Below are positions 9,173 through 20,109 of a DNA stretch of 64,000 nt, piece after piece (position 1 is the stretch's first letter; the number at the start of each line of letters is the position of its first letter). This DNA is from DALYJJ01 sp033763935 (GTDB lineage Bacteria; Acidobacteriota; Terriglobia; Bryobacterales; Bryobacteraceae): positions 85,148-149,147 of the forward strand of contig JANRJO010000051.1 of the NCBI GenBank assembly GCA_033763935.1, given 5' to 3'. A program made the position numbers and the translations under genes. Below the pieces are notes generated by a model. That model was not told the DNA's origin and ran no database searches. It worked only from the letters and a program-made list of their open reading frames with translations.

Positions 9173-10626
9173 ATGTACCTCAAAGCCTATGCAGACGCCT
9201 ATGGCAAGCCCTACCCTGATGATGTCTTCATCCTGGGCGCCGGCTTCTCAAAAGCCATCTCAGCCCTTATGCCGTCTCTGCAAGAACTCTCGACGGAACT
9301 CAACGTAGGCTCTCGGGCCCCGCACGTGTTCGTTCCGCCAGAAGCGAGTTCAACCTGGAAATCGCTTTGGCATTCTTCCTGCAACGTCACCCGTGGTTGA
9401 AGGCGAGTGACTGCCACCGTCGTCAGGCGCTCGCCTTGGACATGCTGGAAGAGATCGGGCCCGCCCTTCAACGTAGGGAGCTTGAGGCCACCCAGGGGAC
9501 TCGCCCTCCGGAATGGTTGTTGAAGCTGGTGTACTGGGCCCACGACGAGCAAGCGGCAATGATTAGTCTCAACTACGACACGTTGCTCGAACGCGCCTTC
9601 GAATGCTTGCCGGTGGTCCGCACGAATAGTCGGGAGTTCCGACTGGACGCTCGTGCCCTTTATCCACACCAGTTTCCGCTAGATTCGCCCGACGGTTCTA
9701 AGGCATCTTGGTGGCCTACTGCCGAGTTGCTTAAGCTGCACGGATCACTCAACTGGTACTACTCGGGCGCCGACGCTTTCTTCGGTGAGACTCTCCGCTA
9801 TCTTCAGGTTGCTCCCTGGGGAAGCGGCTACACGGCCGGCGCTTCTGGACTTAGCGACAAAGTGCCTCTCATTGCGCCTCCCCTCACGGACAAGTCTGCC
9901 TTTATAAGCCATGAGAGTCTGCAAATGGGCTGGCGTCGCGCTCATCAGGTGCTATACCAGGCCAAGAGAGTATTTTGCATAGGTTTCAGTTTCCCGCCGA
10001 CGGATCAAGCAATCCGATTTCTAATTGCGGACGCATTCGGAAACACAAAGAAGGGGTTCTACTTGGTGGACATCGACGATAAACTTCCTAGTAGGGTCAG
10101 AAGCATACTGCCGCGCGGTGTCGACATAGCCCTGGACTTTTTCGGCAGGTCTTGGCCTGAGACTCTCACTAACTATCTCTGTCGTCTCTTGCCGAAGGAG
10201 TACGGCTACGACCGGAACGCCGGGATTACGGAAGCGGTCAAAAAGCAAGTTAGGACCAGCATCTCACCTGGACTGCAAATTCGGACCGCACGCGGCACCT
10301 ACGAGGTGTCGCGCATTGACGATGCATCCCTTTCTATTCGCAGCGCCGATGCTCCGGTTCCTTGGGTTTTCACCTACCGAAGCTTGGCGGCTGTAATTGC
10401 CCATTTGCTTGAGGTGCCTGGTCCGTTGCGGATTGCTAGGGAGACAGTGTCGGACGGGGGCGAGTGCGTTGAGGTGCTTTTAACCCCGTGGTATGCACGA
10501 GTTTGTGGACAGCCGGCAGTTGCAGTCATGCTGCGAGCGGAGATCGTTTTCCTTGTGGCAGACGATATGATCGGAGGTCTGACGCCCAAATTCGCACAGA
10601 CTCTTCCGCCGTCAATCATTACTTAG
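9173..10626 (+). pseudogene. SIR2-like domain protein, interrupted by a frameshift
   Basis: Two overlapping frames make up one gene. The first (9173-9400) holds the NAD-binding motif FILGAGFSKAIS at residues 19-30. The second, open from before 9292 to 10626, continues with FNLEIALAFFLQ, SLNYDTLLERAF and the catalytic-type LLKLHGSLNW. Homology passes from one frame to the other between about 9290 and 9345, so a one-base indel is likely, either a real mutation or a sequencing error. Such SIR2-like proteins often act as NAD-depleting antiphage effectors. About 150 C-terminal residues after the SIR2 region are unrecognised. The gene is lower in GC than its neighbours, lacks their C-rich skew, and its stop overlaps the convergent S9 gene by 3 bp. 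Confidence 0.8.
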
Positions 10627-12938
10627 CGACGCCGCCCCGCCTCCGGAGCCGCCTTCAAGTTCGCTTCGAATAGCTTCAAAATGCGCTTGTACTCGTCTGC
10701 CCAACTCGCCGGCTGCACGAACCCGTGGTCCTCCACCGGGTAAGAGGCAAACTCCCAATTCTCTTTCCGCAATTCGATCAGCCGCTGCACCAGCCTCACC
10801 GAATCCTGGTAATGCACATTCACATCCACCATCCCGTGTGCGATCAGCAGCGCTCCCTTAAGCCCCTCGGCAAAGTAAATGGGGGATGATTTCTTGTACG
10901 CCTCCGCATCTTTCTGCGGCAGGTTCAAAATATTCGACGTGTACGGGTGATTGTAGTGCGCCCAATCGGTTACCGGCCGTAGCGCGGCCCCCGCCGCGAA
11001 CACGTCGGGCTGCGTAAACATCGCCATCAGAGTAATGAACCCGCCGTAGCTGCCCCCGTAAAGTCCCACCCGCTTGGGGTCTACCCCGTGCTCCTTCACT
11101 AACCACTTCACTCCGTCGACATGATCCTCCAGGTCCTTCCCGCCCATATGACGGTAAATCCCTGCCCGCCAGTCCCGCCCGTGCCCCGCCGAGCCGCGGT
11201 AATCCATGTCCAGAACTAAGTACCCGCGCTCCATAAGTAAGTGGTGGAATAGGTACTCCCGTGCGTAACTCGACCACCCCTTATGCGCATTTTGTAAGTA
11301 CCCGGCTCCGTGCACAAAGACAACCGCCGGTCCCCCCTTCCTGTATCCTTCTGGCTTATAGAGCCGCGCGTACACCTCCGCCCCATCTCGGGCTTTGAAA
11401 GTAACAACCGGCGGCGCCGTCCACGGGTACGTCGAAAACTCCGGCGCGGGCGACTTCGTCACCTGCGTCATCTGGGCCCCCGCCCGGTTCTCCATCACAA
11501 ACAACTCCGGCGGCCGGTTTGCCGTCGAATGCACGTTCGCCAGCATCCCGCCGTCAGGCGAAACCTCCGCCTCGTGCTGCCCGGGCAGCCCCGTCACCTT
11601 CACCCGGTCACCGCCGTCCGCCGGCATCACGTAGAAATGCTGCTCCCCCGGGTGCGCCTCGTTCGTCGTCAGATAGAACTTCGAACGATCCCGCGATAGC
11701 CGCGCCGCCTGCACTTCCCACTTCCCCTGCGTCAGCGCCCGCGCCTCGCCCCCGTCGTACGGCAGCGCGTACACGTGCGAGTACCCCGACCGCTCCGACT
11801 GGAACCACAGCGTCCGGTCGTCCGCCAGCCACCCCAGCGAAAACAGCCGCGGCCCCTGAATCCACGCCTCGTCATGTTCGTGGAACAGTTGCCGCGTCTT
11901 CGCCCCCGCCACATCGAGAGCAAACAGCCACCGATCTTTGTTGTCCGCGGCCCGCGCGAAAAACACCGCCCTCGCCGCGTCGCGCGACCACACCACGTTC
12001 AGCGGCGTCATCGTCCGGTCCTTCGGCTCCGGCTCCACCCACTTCCACTCCCCGCTCGCCACCGTCACCACTGCCAGCCTCGTCCGCCCCGGCGGGTCAC
12101 CCACTTTCACGCGAGTATCGATCGGCTCCGTGAATGCACTCTCGGTCACGAAGTTCGGCACAATCGTCCGCTTCGCATCCGTACCCGCTTCCGTCACCCG
12201 GACAATCACGTGCTTCTCGTCCGGCGTCAGTTGCAGCGCGGCCACCGTCTGCCGCTGCTGCAGCACAAACGGCTTCCGCGCATTCGCCCTCTTCCGCTTG
12301 GCCTCGTCCTCTTCCCGCTTCTTCGCCCGCTCCCGCACGGCCTCCAGCAGTTCGCGCTCGTCTTTCTTCAAGTACTCCTGGTTCTCCGGCGCCTTCTTCT
12401 CCTCCCCCTCCACCCGCGACCCCGGGGGCCGGATGTCCGTCAACTGCTCGATCATGCCGTCCTCGAGCGACAGCACGTACAGGTTGTTCGCCCGCGTGAA
12501 CGCCACCCTTCTCGCGTCTCGCCCAAAGTGCGCCGCGCCCTCCGCCTCCCCGGTCTTCGTCAGCCGTCGCGCCTTGTCCGCGTCCACCTCGTAGAGGTAC
12601 AGGTCTCCGCCGCTCGTATAAACCCCCCACTTCTCATCGCGCGACAGCACCATCCCCTGCGCCGGCGGCGCCAGCGGCATCTCCTCGTCGGACAACCGCC
12701 GCAACCCAGCCCCGTCGCGCCCCACGACGTACGTCCCCAACTCCTCCAACAGCGAATCGTTGTACCGCTTCCACTGGAAGTACACGCGTTTCCCGTCGCC
12801 CGACCACCGCACGTTCCGCGGCTCGTACCCATACAACCCCGGCCCGCGCATGATGTTGTCAATCGTCAGGGAAAAGCGCGGCTGCGCCGCCAGCGTCAAC
12901 ACGACGCAGGCGCCCGCAATTAAACAGGCTGACTTCAT
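10623..12938 (-). CDS. S9 family prolyl oligopeptidase / dipeptidyl peptidase
   Basis: 771-aa secreted serine peptidase. The start at 12938 gives the signal peptide MKSACLIAGACVVLTLAAQ; an upstream in-frame start would overlap the ABC gene. The N-terminal two thirds are a WD40-like beta-propeller. The alpha/beta-hydrolase domain has Ser630 in YGGSYGGF, the aspartate in HGMVDVNVHYQD and the histidine in VEDHGF. It is the last gene of the operon starting at 17425, 13 bp after the ATPase gene. Its final 169 bp are duplicated at 8931-9099, yet the reading frame is complete. Peptide substrate unknown. Confidence 0.93.
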   Translation of the reverse strand: MKSACLIAGACVVLTLAAQPRFSLTIDNIMRGPGLYGYEPRNVRWSGDGKRVYFQWKRYNDSLLEELGTYVVGRDGAGLRRLSDEEMPLAPPAQGMVLSRDEKWGVYTSGGDLYLYEVDADKARRLTKTGEAEGAAHFGRDARRVAFTRANNLYVLSLEDGMIEQLTDIRPPGSRVEGEEKKAPENQEYLKKDERELLEAVRERAKKREEDEAKRKRANARKPFVLQQRQTVAALQLTPDEKHVIVRVTEAGTDAKRTIVPNFVTESAFTEPIDTRVKVGDPPGRTRLAVVTVASGEWKWVEPEPKDRTMTPLNVVWSRDAARAVFFARAADNKDRWLFALDVAGAKTRQLFHEHDEAWIQGPRLFSLGWLADDRTLWFQSERSGYSHVYALPYDGGEARALTQGKWEVQAARLSRDRSKFYLTTNEAHPGEQHFYVMPADGGDRVKVTGLPGQHEAEVSPDGGMLANVHSTANRPPELFVMENRAGAQMTQVTKSPAPEFSTYPWTAPPVVTFKARDGAEVYARLYKPEGYRKGGPAVVFVHGAGYLQNAHKGWSSYAREYLFHHLLMERGYLVLDMDYRGSAGHGRDWRAGIYRHMGGKDLEDHVDGVKWLVKEHGVDPKRVGLYGGSYGGFITLMAMFTQPDVFAAGAALRPVTDWAHYNHPYTSNILNLPQKDAEAYKKSSPIYFAEGLKGALLIAHGMVDVNVHYQDSVRLVQRLIELRKENWEFASYPVEDHGFVQPASWADEYKRILKLFEANLKAAPEAGRRR
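10631..10799 (-). repeat. Direct repeat copy 2: functional 3' end of S9 peptidase gene
   Basis: Partner of 8931-9099 at an offset of exactly 1,700 bp. This copy is part of the intact peptidase gene and encodes its last residues, including the conserved EDHGF histidine. Outside the repeat the sequences diverge at once: here the stop codon overlaps the end of the SIR2-like gene, whereas copy 1 continues into a different tail. The simplest reading is that this copy came in with the SIR2-like gene from a related strain's S9 locus. Confidence 0.93.
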
Positions 12939-12951
12939 ATTGTTCTGAGTT

Positions 12952-13620
12952 CTATCGTAACGGCTGCAGCCGCCCGTCATCCATCTCGTAGCGCTGCTCG
13001 AAGTGCCCTGCGAGATCCACGCTGTGCGTCACCACCACCAGAATGTTCCGTAGCCGCCCGTGCAAGTCCAGCAACAAATCCGCCACCACCGCAGCGGACT
13101 TGCGGTCCAGGTTCCCCGTCGGCTCGTCGCATAGCAGCAGCAGGGGATGCCGGATCAGCGCCCGCGCAATCGCCACCCGCTGCTTCTCCCCGCCCGACAA
13201 TTCAGTCGGCTTATGTTCCAGCCTGTCGGCCAGCCCCACCTGCTCCAGCAACTCCCGAGCCCGTTCCCGCGCCTGCGCCTCCGGCTTCCCCACCAGCGTC
13301 GCCGTCAGCACATTCTCTAGCACGCTCAACTGCGGCAGCAGGCAGTGATCCTGAAAAACGAACCCCACTCGCTCGTTCCGGAACGCCGCCACCTCCGCCT
13401 CCGCCAGCGCCCCCGTCTCCACGCCATCCACCCGTACCGAACCCGACGTGGCGCGGTCCAGCGCCCCCAGGATGTGCAGCAGTGTACTCTTCCCGCTCCC
13501 CGACGGCCCCATCACGCAGCACGCCTGCCCGGGCTCGAGCGTCAGTGACACCCCGTCCAGCACGCGCAACCCTCCACGCGGCGTCGCGTACTCCTTCACC
13601 ACGTCCCGAGCTTCCAGCAT
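12952..13620 (-). CDS. ABC transporter ATP-binding protein, LolD-like
   Basis: 222-aa ATPase of the LolD/MacB class that powers lipoprotein release or peptide/drug export together with an FtsX-like permease. Walker A is GPSGSGKST (near residue 40), the Q loop is VFQDHCLLPQLS, the signature LSGGEKQRVAIARAL lies near 140, and Walker B LLLLCDEPTGN follows. The start codon abuts the stop of the glycosyltransferase gene. No permease gene is adjacent, so its membrane partner must be encoded elsewhere. The lolD name is not assigned for that reason. Confidence 0.88.
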   Translation of the reverse strand: MLEARDVVKEYATPRGGLRVLDGVSLTLEPGQACCVMGPSGSGKSTLLHILGALDRATSGSVRVDGVETGALAEAEVAAFRNERVGFVFQDHCLLPQLSVLENVLTATLVGKPEAQARERARELLEQVGLADRLEHKPTELSGGEKQRVAIARALIRHPLLLLCDEPTGNLDRKSAAVVADLLLDLHGRLRNILVVVTHSVDLAGHFEQRYEMDDGRLQPLR

Positions 13621-14931
13621 CTACCGGTTCACGCTCCGCAATGAAGGCGCGCCTACCCGCTCCCACACATCCACCGTCCGCCGCGCCATCTGCTCCACCG
13701 TGTAATGCTCCCGCATCCCATCGTACCCGCGATGCCCCAACTCCAGCGCCAGGTCCGGGTCCTCCCACAGCGACAGCAGTCCCTCCGCCAGCGACTCCGG
13801 ATCGTTGTGCTCCACCAGCACCCCGCCGCCCGTCCGCTCCACAATCTCCGGAAACGCGCCGCACCGCGGCTGCACCACCGGCACCGCGTTCGCCATCGCC
13901 TCTAGCACAAACGTGCCCTTCGGGTCGGGATACACCGTCGGCACCGACAAGACGTCCAGGCTGTGCAGGAACTCGATCTTCTCCTCGCGGCTCAACACCC
14001 CGCGATACTCGAACTGCCCGCCCAAACCCCAATCGCGCATCTTCCGCTGGATCTCGTCGAGGTACGGCCGCGCGTCCTCCCCCATCCATCCCGCCACCAG
14101 CAGCTTCGACGGCGGCAGTCCCGGCCGCTGCCGAAGCAGATGATATGCCTCCGCAAGAATATGCAGCCCCTTCTCCGGAGCCACCCGCGCCAGGTACCCG
14201 ATGTGAAACGTGTTCCCGTGCGAAGCCCGCGTCGGCGCGTGCCCCTCCAGGCTGATCCCCAGCGGAACCACGTGCACCTTCTCCTCGGGAATACCCAGGT
14301 ACCGCACCATATACTGCGCGTAATACTCGCTCACCGCGATGAACGCGTCGACGTGCCTCGCGTGCTCGCGTATCCGCTCCAGCGCCTGCCCCTTCCAGGG
14401 CTCCTGCAAGCCGTCCAGGAACAGATCCTCACCCTGCAGCGTGCAAATCACCGGCGCCCGCTTGATTCGCTTCGCCGTTTTCGCAAACGCAATCACCAGC
14501 GCAAACGGCAGGTTGATGACGTCGAACTCAGGCTCGTGCTGTAGCCACTCGCCCAGCTTCTCGAACTCTTTCCGCAACACGCCCGCCTCGCCGTCCAGCA
14601 TCGATACCGTCATCGATCCCAGAAACTGCGGGTCCGTCTTGATCTGCCGCTGCGCCGCCCACCGCAGCAGGGCGGGGGACTCGAAAATGCGGTCCACAAA
14701 CCGCGGCGTCCTCCGGAACAGGGGCACATTTTGCTGCAGCCAGACGTTGATGCCGCTGAACAGCACCTCGCCTTCGCTCACGTTCGCCTCGTCCGTTAGC
14801 GTCGGCGTGTAGATCGGCATCAACACCACTTCGTGCCCCTGCCGCATCAGCTCCTTCGCGAGCGCGTTGTCCCGCAGGCACGATCCGCAGATCATGTTCG
14901 CCGCGCCCGCCGTGAAGGAGAGTACCCGCAT
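13621..14931 (-). CDS. Glycosyltransferase family 4
   Basis: 436-aa GT-B glycosyltransferase. The N-terminal acceptor domain starts with MRVLSFTAGAANMICGSC, a glycine-rich loop, and contains the sugar-nucleotide enzyme features DVINLPF and TLQGEDLF. The C-terminal donor domain has HVVPLGI, the GYLARVAPEKGLHIL motif and the EX7E-like segment around FVLEAMANAVPVV, where the glutamate contacts the nucleotide-sugar. It begins 2 bp after the aldehyde dehydrogenase gene and directly abuts the LolD-like gene, so it is co-transcribed. Acceptor and sugar unknown; a cell-surface glycolipid is plausible from context. Confidence 0.88.
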   Translation of the reverse strand: MRVLSFTAGAANMICGSCLRDNALAKELMRQGHEVVLMPIYTPTLTDEANVSEGEVLFSGINVWLQQNVPLFRRTPRFVDRIFESPALLRWAAQRQIKTDPQFLGSMTVSMLDGEAGVLRKEFEKLGEWLQHEPEFDVINLPFALVIAFAKTAKRIKRAPVICTLQGEDLFLDGLQEPWKGQALERIREHARHVDAFIAVSEYYAQYMVRYLGIPEEKVHVVPLGISLEGHAPTRASHGNTFHIGYLARVAPEKGLHILAEAYHLLRQRPGLPPSKLLVAGWMGEDARPYLDEIQRKMRDWGLGGQFEYRGVLSREEKIEFLHSLDVLSVPTVYPDPKGTFVLEAMANAVPVVQPRCGAFPEIVERTGGGVLVEHNDPESLAEGLLSLWEDPDLALELGHRGYDGMREHYTVEQMARRTVDVWERVGAPSLRSVNR

Positions 14932-14933
14932 CG

Positions 14934-17425
<2,492 letters not shown>

Positions 17426-17498
17426 GCTTAAGTCTAGGGTGGGTGTCACGGTAGAACTCCAGAGGAACAGTAATCTCAGTGTACTTCGGCGTCCCTTT

Positions 17499-17867
17499 AT
17501 GGACGAAGCCCGCCGCCGTTCGACTCAGAAACTTGCTGCTAGAATCGAAGCAGCCGTGACCAAGGCCTACGTCGAGGAGCGCGACGGCAACTACTACGTC
17601 GCCGCCACGCGTGTCTCTCTCGACTCCATCGTCCTCGCCTTCCAACGGGGCGAGTCTCCGGAGGCCATCCGCCAGAACTTCGAGGTCCTCACTCTCGAGG
17701 AGGTCTACGGAGCCATTGCCTTCTACCTGGCGAACCAGGATGCCGTCGACGCTTATCTTGTACGCCAGGCGGCGAAGTGGACCGAAGGCAGGGCCACCGC
17801 CACGCCGCTTCCTCCCGGCCTCCGCGAACGCCTTCGCGCCCGGCCGGCGCATCCCCTCCCCAACTGA
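17499..17867 (+). CDS. DUF433 domain protein
   Basis: 122 aa from the ATG at 17499; a GTG at 17556 would trim the poorly conserved N-terminus. The DUF433 core runs from YVEERDGNYYVAATRVSLDS through GESPEAIRQNF and LTLEEVYGAIAFYL, a winged-helix fold often found in the antitoxin of type II toxin-antitoxin pairs. No PIN-domain or other toxin gene is next to it; the following gene is a PQQ propeller 122 bp away. It is divergent from the acyl-activating operon with a gap of about 73 bp. Orphan antitoxin or plain DNA-binding protein are both possible. Confidence 0.78.
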   Translation: MDEARRRSTQKLAARIEAAVTKAYVEERDGNYYVAATRVSLDSIVLAFQRGESPEAIRQNFEVLTLEEVYGAIAFYLANQDAVDAYLVRQAAKWTEGRATATPLPPGLRERLRARPAHPLPN

Positions 17868-17989
17868 TCCAACCGTCCGCGAAGCCCGCCGCCCGAGCCG
17901 CTCGGCCACCGCCCACCATCCGCCCCGTTACCTCCGCAAACTTCCGCCCGCCGCCCAGCCCACGCAAAGTCCGATGCTATCCTCCAGAT

Positions 17990-19429
17990 ATGTTTAGCCC
18001 GGGCTTCGCCGCCTTTCTCACCGCCGCCCTCCTCGCCGCCGCTCCCGTCCCCGACACACAATGGACCCGCTTCCGCGGCCCCAACGGCTCCGGCGTCGCC
18101 GACGCAAAGAACCTTCCCGTCGAATTCGGCCCCTCCAGGAACCTCGTCTGGAAGACGGAAATCCTCCCTGGGTACTCCTCACCCGCCCTCACCGAAAAGC
18201 AAATCTTCGTCACCGCCCACAAGGACAAGAAGAAGCTCTATACCATCTGCCTCGACCGCAAAACCGGCCAAATCCTCTGGCAGCACGAAGCCGGTGAGAA
18301 CCCCAACAAGCCCCTCAGCGTCAACACGCCCGTCTCCCCCACCCCCGTCACCGACGGCGTGAACGCCTACGTCTTCTTCGAACACGCCGGCCTCATCTCC
18401 TACTCCCCCGACGGCAAAGAACGCTGGCGCGCCAAGCTCGGCCCTTTCCAAAGCCCCTACGGCCTCGGCGCCTCCCCCATCCTTATAAATGACAAGGTCA
18501 TCCTCCAGATCGACCACGATAACGGCTCCTTCCTCGTCGCCTTCCGCGCCAAGGACGGCAAGCAGCTCTGGCGCACCCCCCGCAACGAATTCACCCACGG
18601 CTTCTCCACACCCGTGGTCTACAAGCCGAAAAAAGGCCCGGCGCAGATCGTCACCTCCGGCTCCTTCAAGCTCGCCGGTTACTCCGCCGCCGACGGCGAA
18701 CTTCTGTGGTGGCTGGACGGCATGGCGTGGCAGGCAAAGTCCACCCCGCTGATCGACGGCGACACCCTCTACGTCCATTCGTGGATGGCCGGGTTGACCG
18801 ATCTCGGTCACAAGCCTGTCACCGAAACCTGGCCCCAGATCCTCGAAAAAGCAGACGCCAATAAGGACAGCAAGCTGCAAAAAGAGGAACTCCCCGACCC
18901 CTCCATGGCCAAGTACCTCTTCCTCTTTGACCTCGATGGCGACGGTACGCTCGGTGAACGCGACTGGAACAACGTCCTCGCCCGCAACAATGCGAAGAAC
19001 GGCCTCTACGCCATCAAACTCGGAGAGAAAGCCAAGGGGGACATCAAGGCCAACATCCTCTGGCGCTATGACAAGTCGCTCCCCAACATCCCCTCGCCTG
19101 TCCTCTATAACGGCGCCCTCTTCATCCTCAAGGAAGGCGGCATCCTCACCGCGCTGAACCCCCAGACCGGCGAGGTCGTCAAACAGGGCCGCATCGAAGG
19201 CGCCGTCGATCCCTACTTCGCCTCCCCCGTCGCCGCCGATGGCAAACTCTACACCGCCAGCGCCCCCGGCAACATCGCCGTCCTCAAAGCCGCCCCCCAG
19301 TGGGAACTCCTCGCCGTTAATAAGCTCGACGAAGAGACTTGGGCCACGCCCGCCATCGCCGGCCAGAACATCTACGTCCGTACGCAGAAGTCCTTATATT
19401 GCTTCGGCGTATCACAGCCGGCGCCGTGA
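17990..19429 (+). CDS. Secreted PQQ-like propeller protein with an embedded EF-hand pair
   Basis: 479 aa. The start at 17990 gives a signal peptide (MFSPGFAAFLTAALLAAAPV). The propeller starts with TQWTRFRGPNGSGV, as in family members, and blades show DRKTGQILWQH and FRAKDGKQLWR. Between blades, residues 289-300 (DANKDSKLQKEE) and 314-325 (DLDGDGTLGERD) are two consensus calcium-binding EF-hand loops, after which propeller blades resume (GDIKANILWRYD, NPQTGEVVKQG). The C-terminus closes the propeller. It is preceded by a 122-bp gap and followed by an unknown gene. Function unknown; calcium binding is strongly suggested. Confidence 0.85.
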   Translation: MFSPGFAAFLTAALLAAAPVPDTQWTRFRGPNGSGVADAKNLPVEFGPSRNLVWKTEILPGYSSPALTEKQIFVTAHKDKKKLYTICLDRKTGQILWQHEAGENPNKPLSVNTPVSPTPVTDGVNAYVFFEHAGLISYSPDGKERWRAKLGPFQSPYGLGASPILINDKVILQIDHDNGSFLVAFRAKDGKQLWRTPRNEFTHGFSTPVVYKPKKGPAQIVTSGSFKLAGYSAADGELLWWLDGMAWQAKSTPLIDGDTLYVHSWMAGLTDLGHKPVTETWPQILEKADANKDSKLQKEELPDPSMAKYLFLFDLDGDGTLGERDWNNVLARNNAKNGLYAIKLGEKAKGDIKANILWRYDKSLPNIPSPVLYNGALFILKEGGILTALNPQTGEVVKQGRIEGAVDPYFASPVAADGKLYTASAPGNIAVLKAAPQWELLAVNKLDEETWATPAIAGQNIYVRTQKSLYCFGVSQPAP

Positions 19430-19494
19430 CGTAACACGGTCCGTGAATCCCCAAGATACTTGTTCCCGGCCCGGCGTCTCCGTACAGTCGCCCC

Positions 19495-20022
19495 ATGGCC
19501 GTCACATTCACCGATAAAGCAAACGCAGTCGTCGAATCCATTGGAAGCGAGAGCGGCTTCACTGGGATGGATTCCCGCCTGAGGCGTCTCCTCAACTCGC
19601 AGCGTCTGATTACCGGCTATCAGGGTAATGGGGGATACGCCCAAGGCTTCCAGAGTCTCGCCAGCCTCCAGGACGCTCTGGACCGCATCTCCCGCGGCGC
19701 CGTCGTGTACACCGACTTCACTGCCTCGAAAACCATGACGCTCACCCTGTCCGCCAAATACCGTATGGCGCTTTCGGGGCAGCTCGCAACGGACCTGCAC
19801 TTCGTGTTCACCGCCCTGGGCGAGCGTCAACCCGACTTGAGTGACAATACGGGCAATCGTACCGTCATCGTCACCCGCAACAATGCCACCTGCTACCTCG
19901 TCCTCTCAGAAGATAAGCAGGCGCTCAAAGAGATCTTGTTCGTGCGCGGCGAAGAAACGTACGGCAAAGAGTTGGTCGCGGCCTTCCGCTGGAACGATAC
20001 GTCCCAAACGTTCTCACGCTAG
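19495..20022 (+). CDS. Hypothetical protein
   Basis: 175 aa, start ATG at 19495. No signal peptide, membrane helix or recognised motif. The N-terminal 60 residues are probably helical (DALDRISRG lies in this part) and the C-terminal half alternates short hydrophobic strands (KTMTLTLSAKYRM, TVIVTRNNATCYLVL), suggesting a small alpha+beta fold. It stands alone between the propeller gene and a hairpin that precedes miaB. I do not recognise it. Confidence 0.6.
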   Translation: MAVTFTDKANAVVESIGSESGFTGMDSRLRRLLNSQRLITGYQGNGGYAQGFQSLASLQDALDRISRGAVVYTDFTASKTMTLTLSAKYRMALSGQLATDLHFVFTALGERQPDLSDNTGNRTVIVTRNNATCYLVLSEDKQALKEILFVRGEETYGKELVAAFRWNDTSQTFSR

Positions 20023-20036
20023 CCGGCCGCTTCCGC

Positions 20037-20069
20037 CGAAGGCGGCGCCGCGGAGGGTCGCCGCCTTCG
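20037..20069 (+). terminator. GC-rich hairpin after the hypothetical gene
   Basis: A perfect 11-bp inverted repeat, CGAAGGCGGCG at 20037-20047 and CGCCGCCTTCG at 20059-20069, with an 11-nt loop. It begins 14 bp after the stop codon at 20022. There is no T-run downstream, so it is terminator-like rather than a textbook intrinsic terminator. Confidence 0.5.
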
Positions 20070-20075
20070 CCTTCG

Positions 20076-20081
20076 TATAAT
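20076..20081 (+). promoter_or_regulatory. Candidate -10 element upstream of miaB
   Basis: A perfect TATAAT lies 28 bp upstream of the miaB start, just after the hairpin. Such a match is conspicuous in this GC-rich background. The region 17 bp further upstream lies within the hairpin and gives no good -35 match, so the assignment is tentative. Confidence 0.4.
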
Positions 20082-20109
20082 GTAGACAGTCCTCGCTGGG
20101 CTGTCCCCT

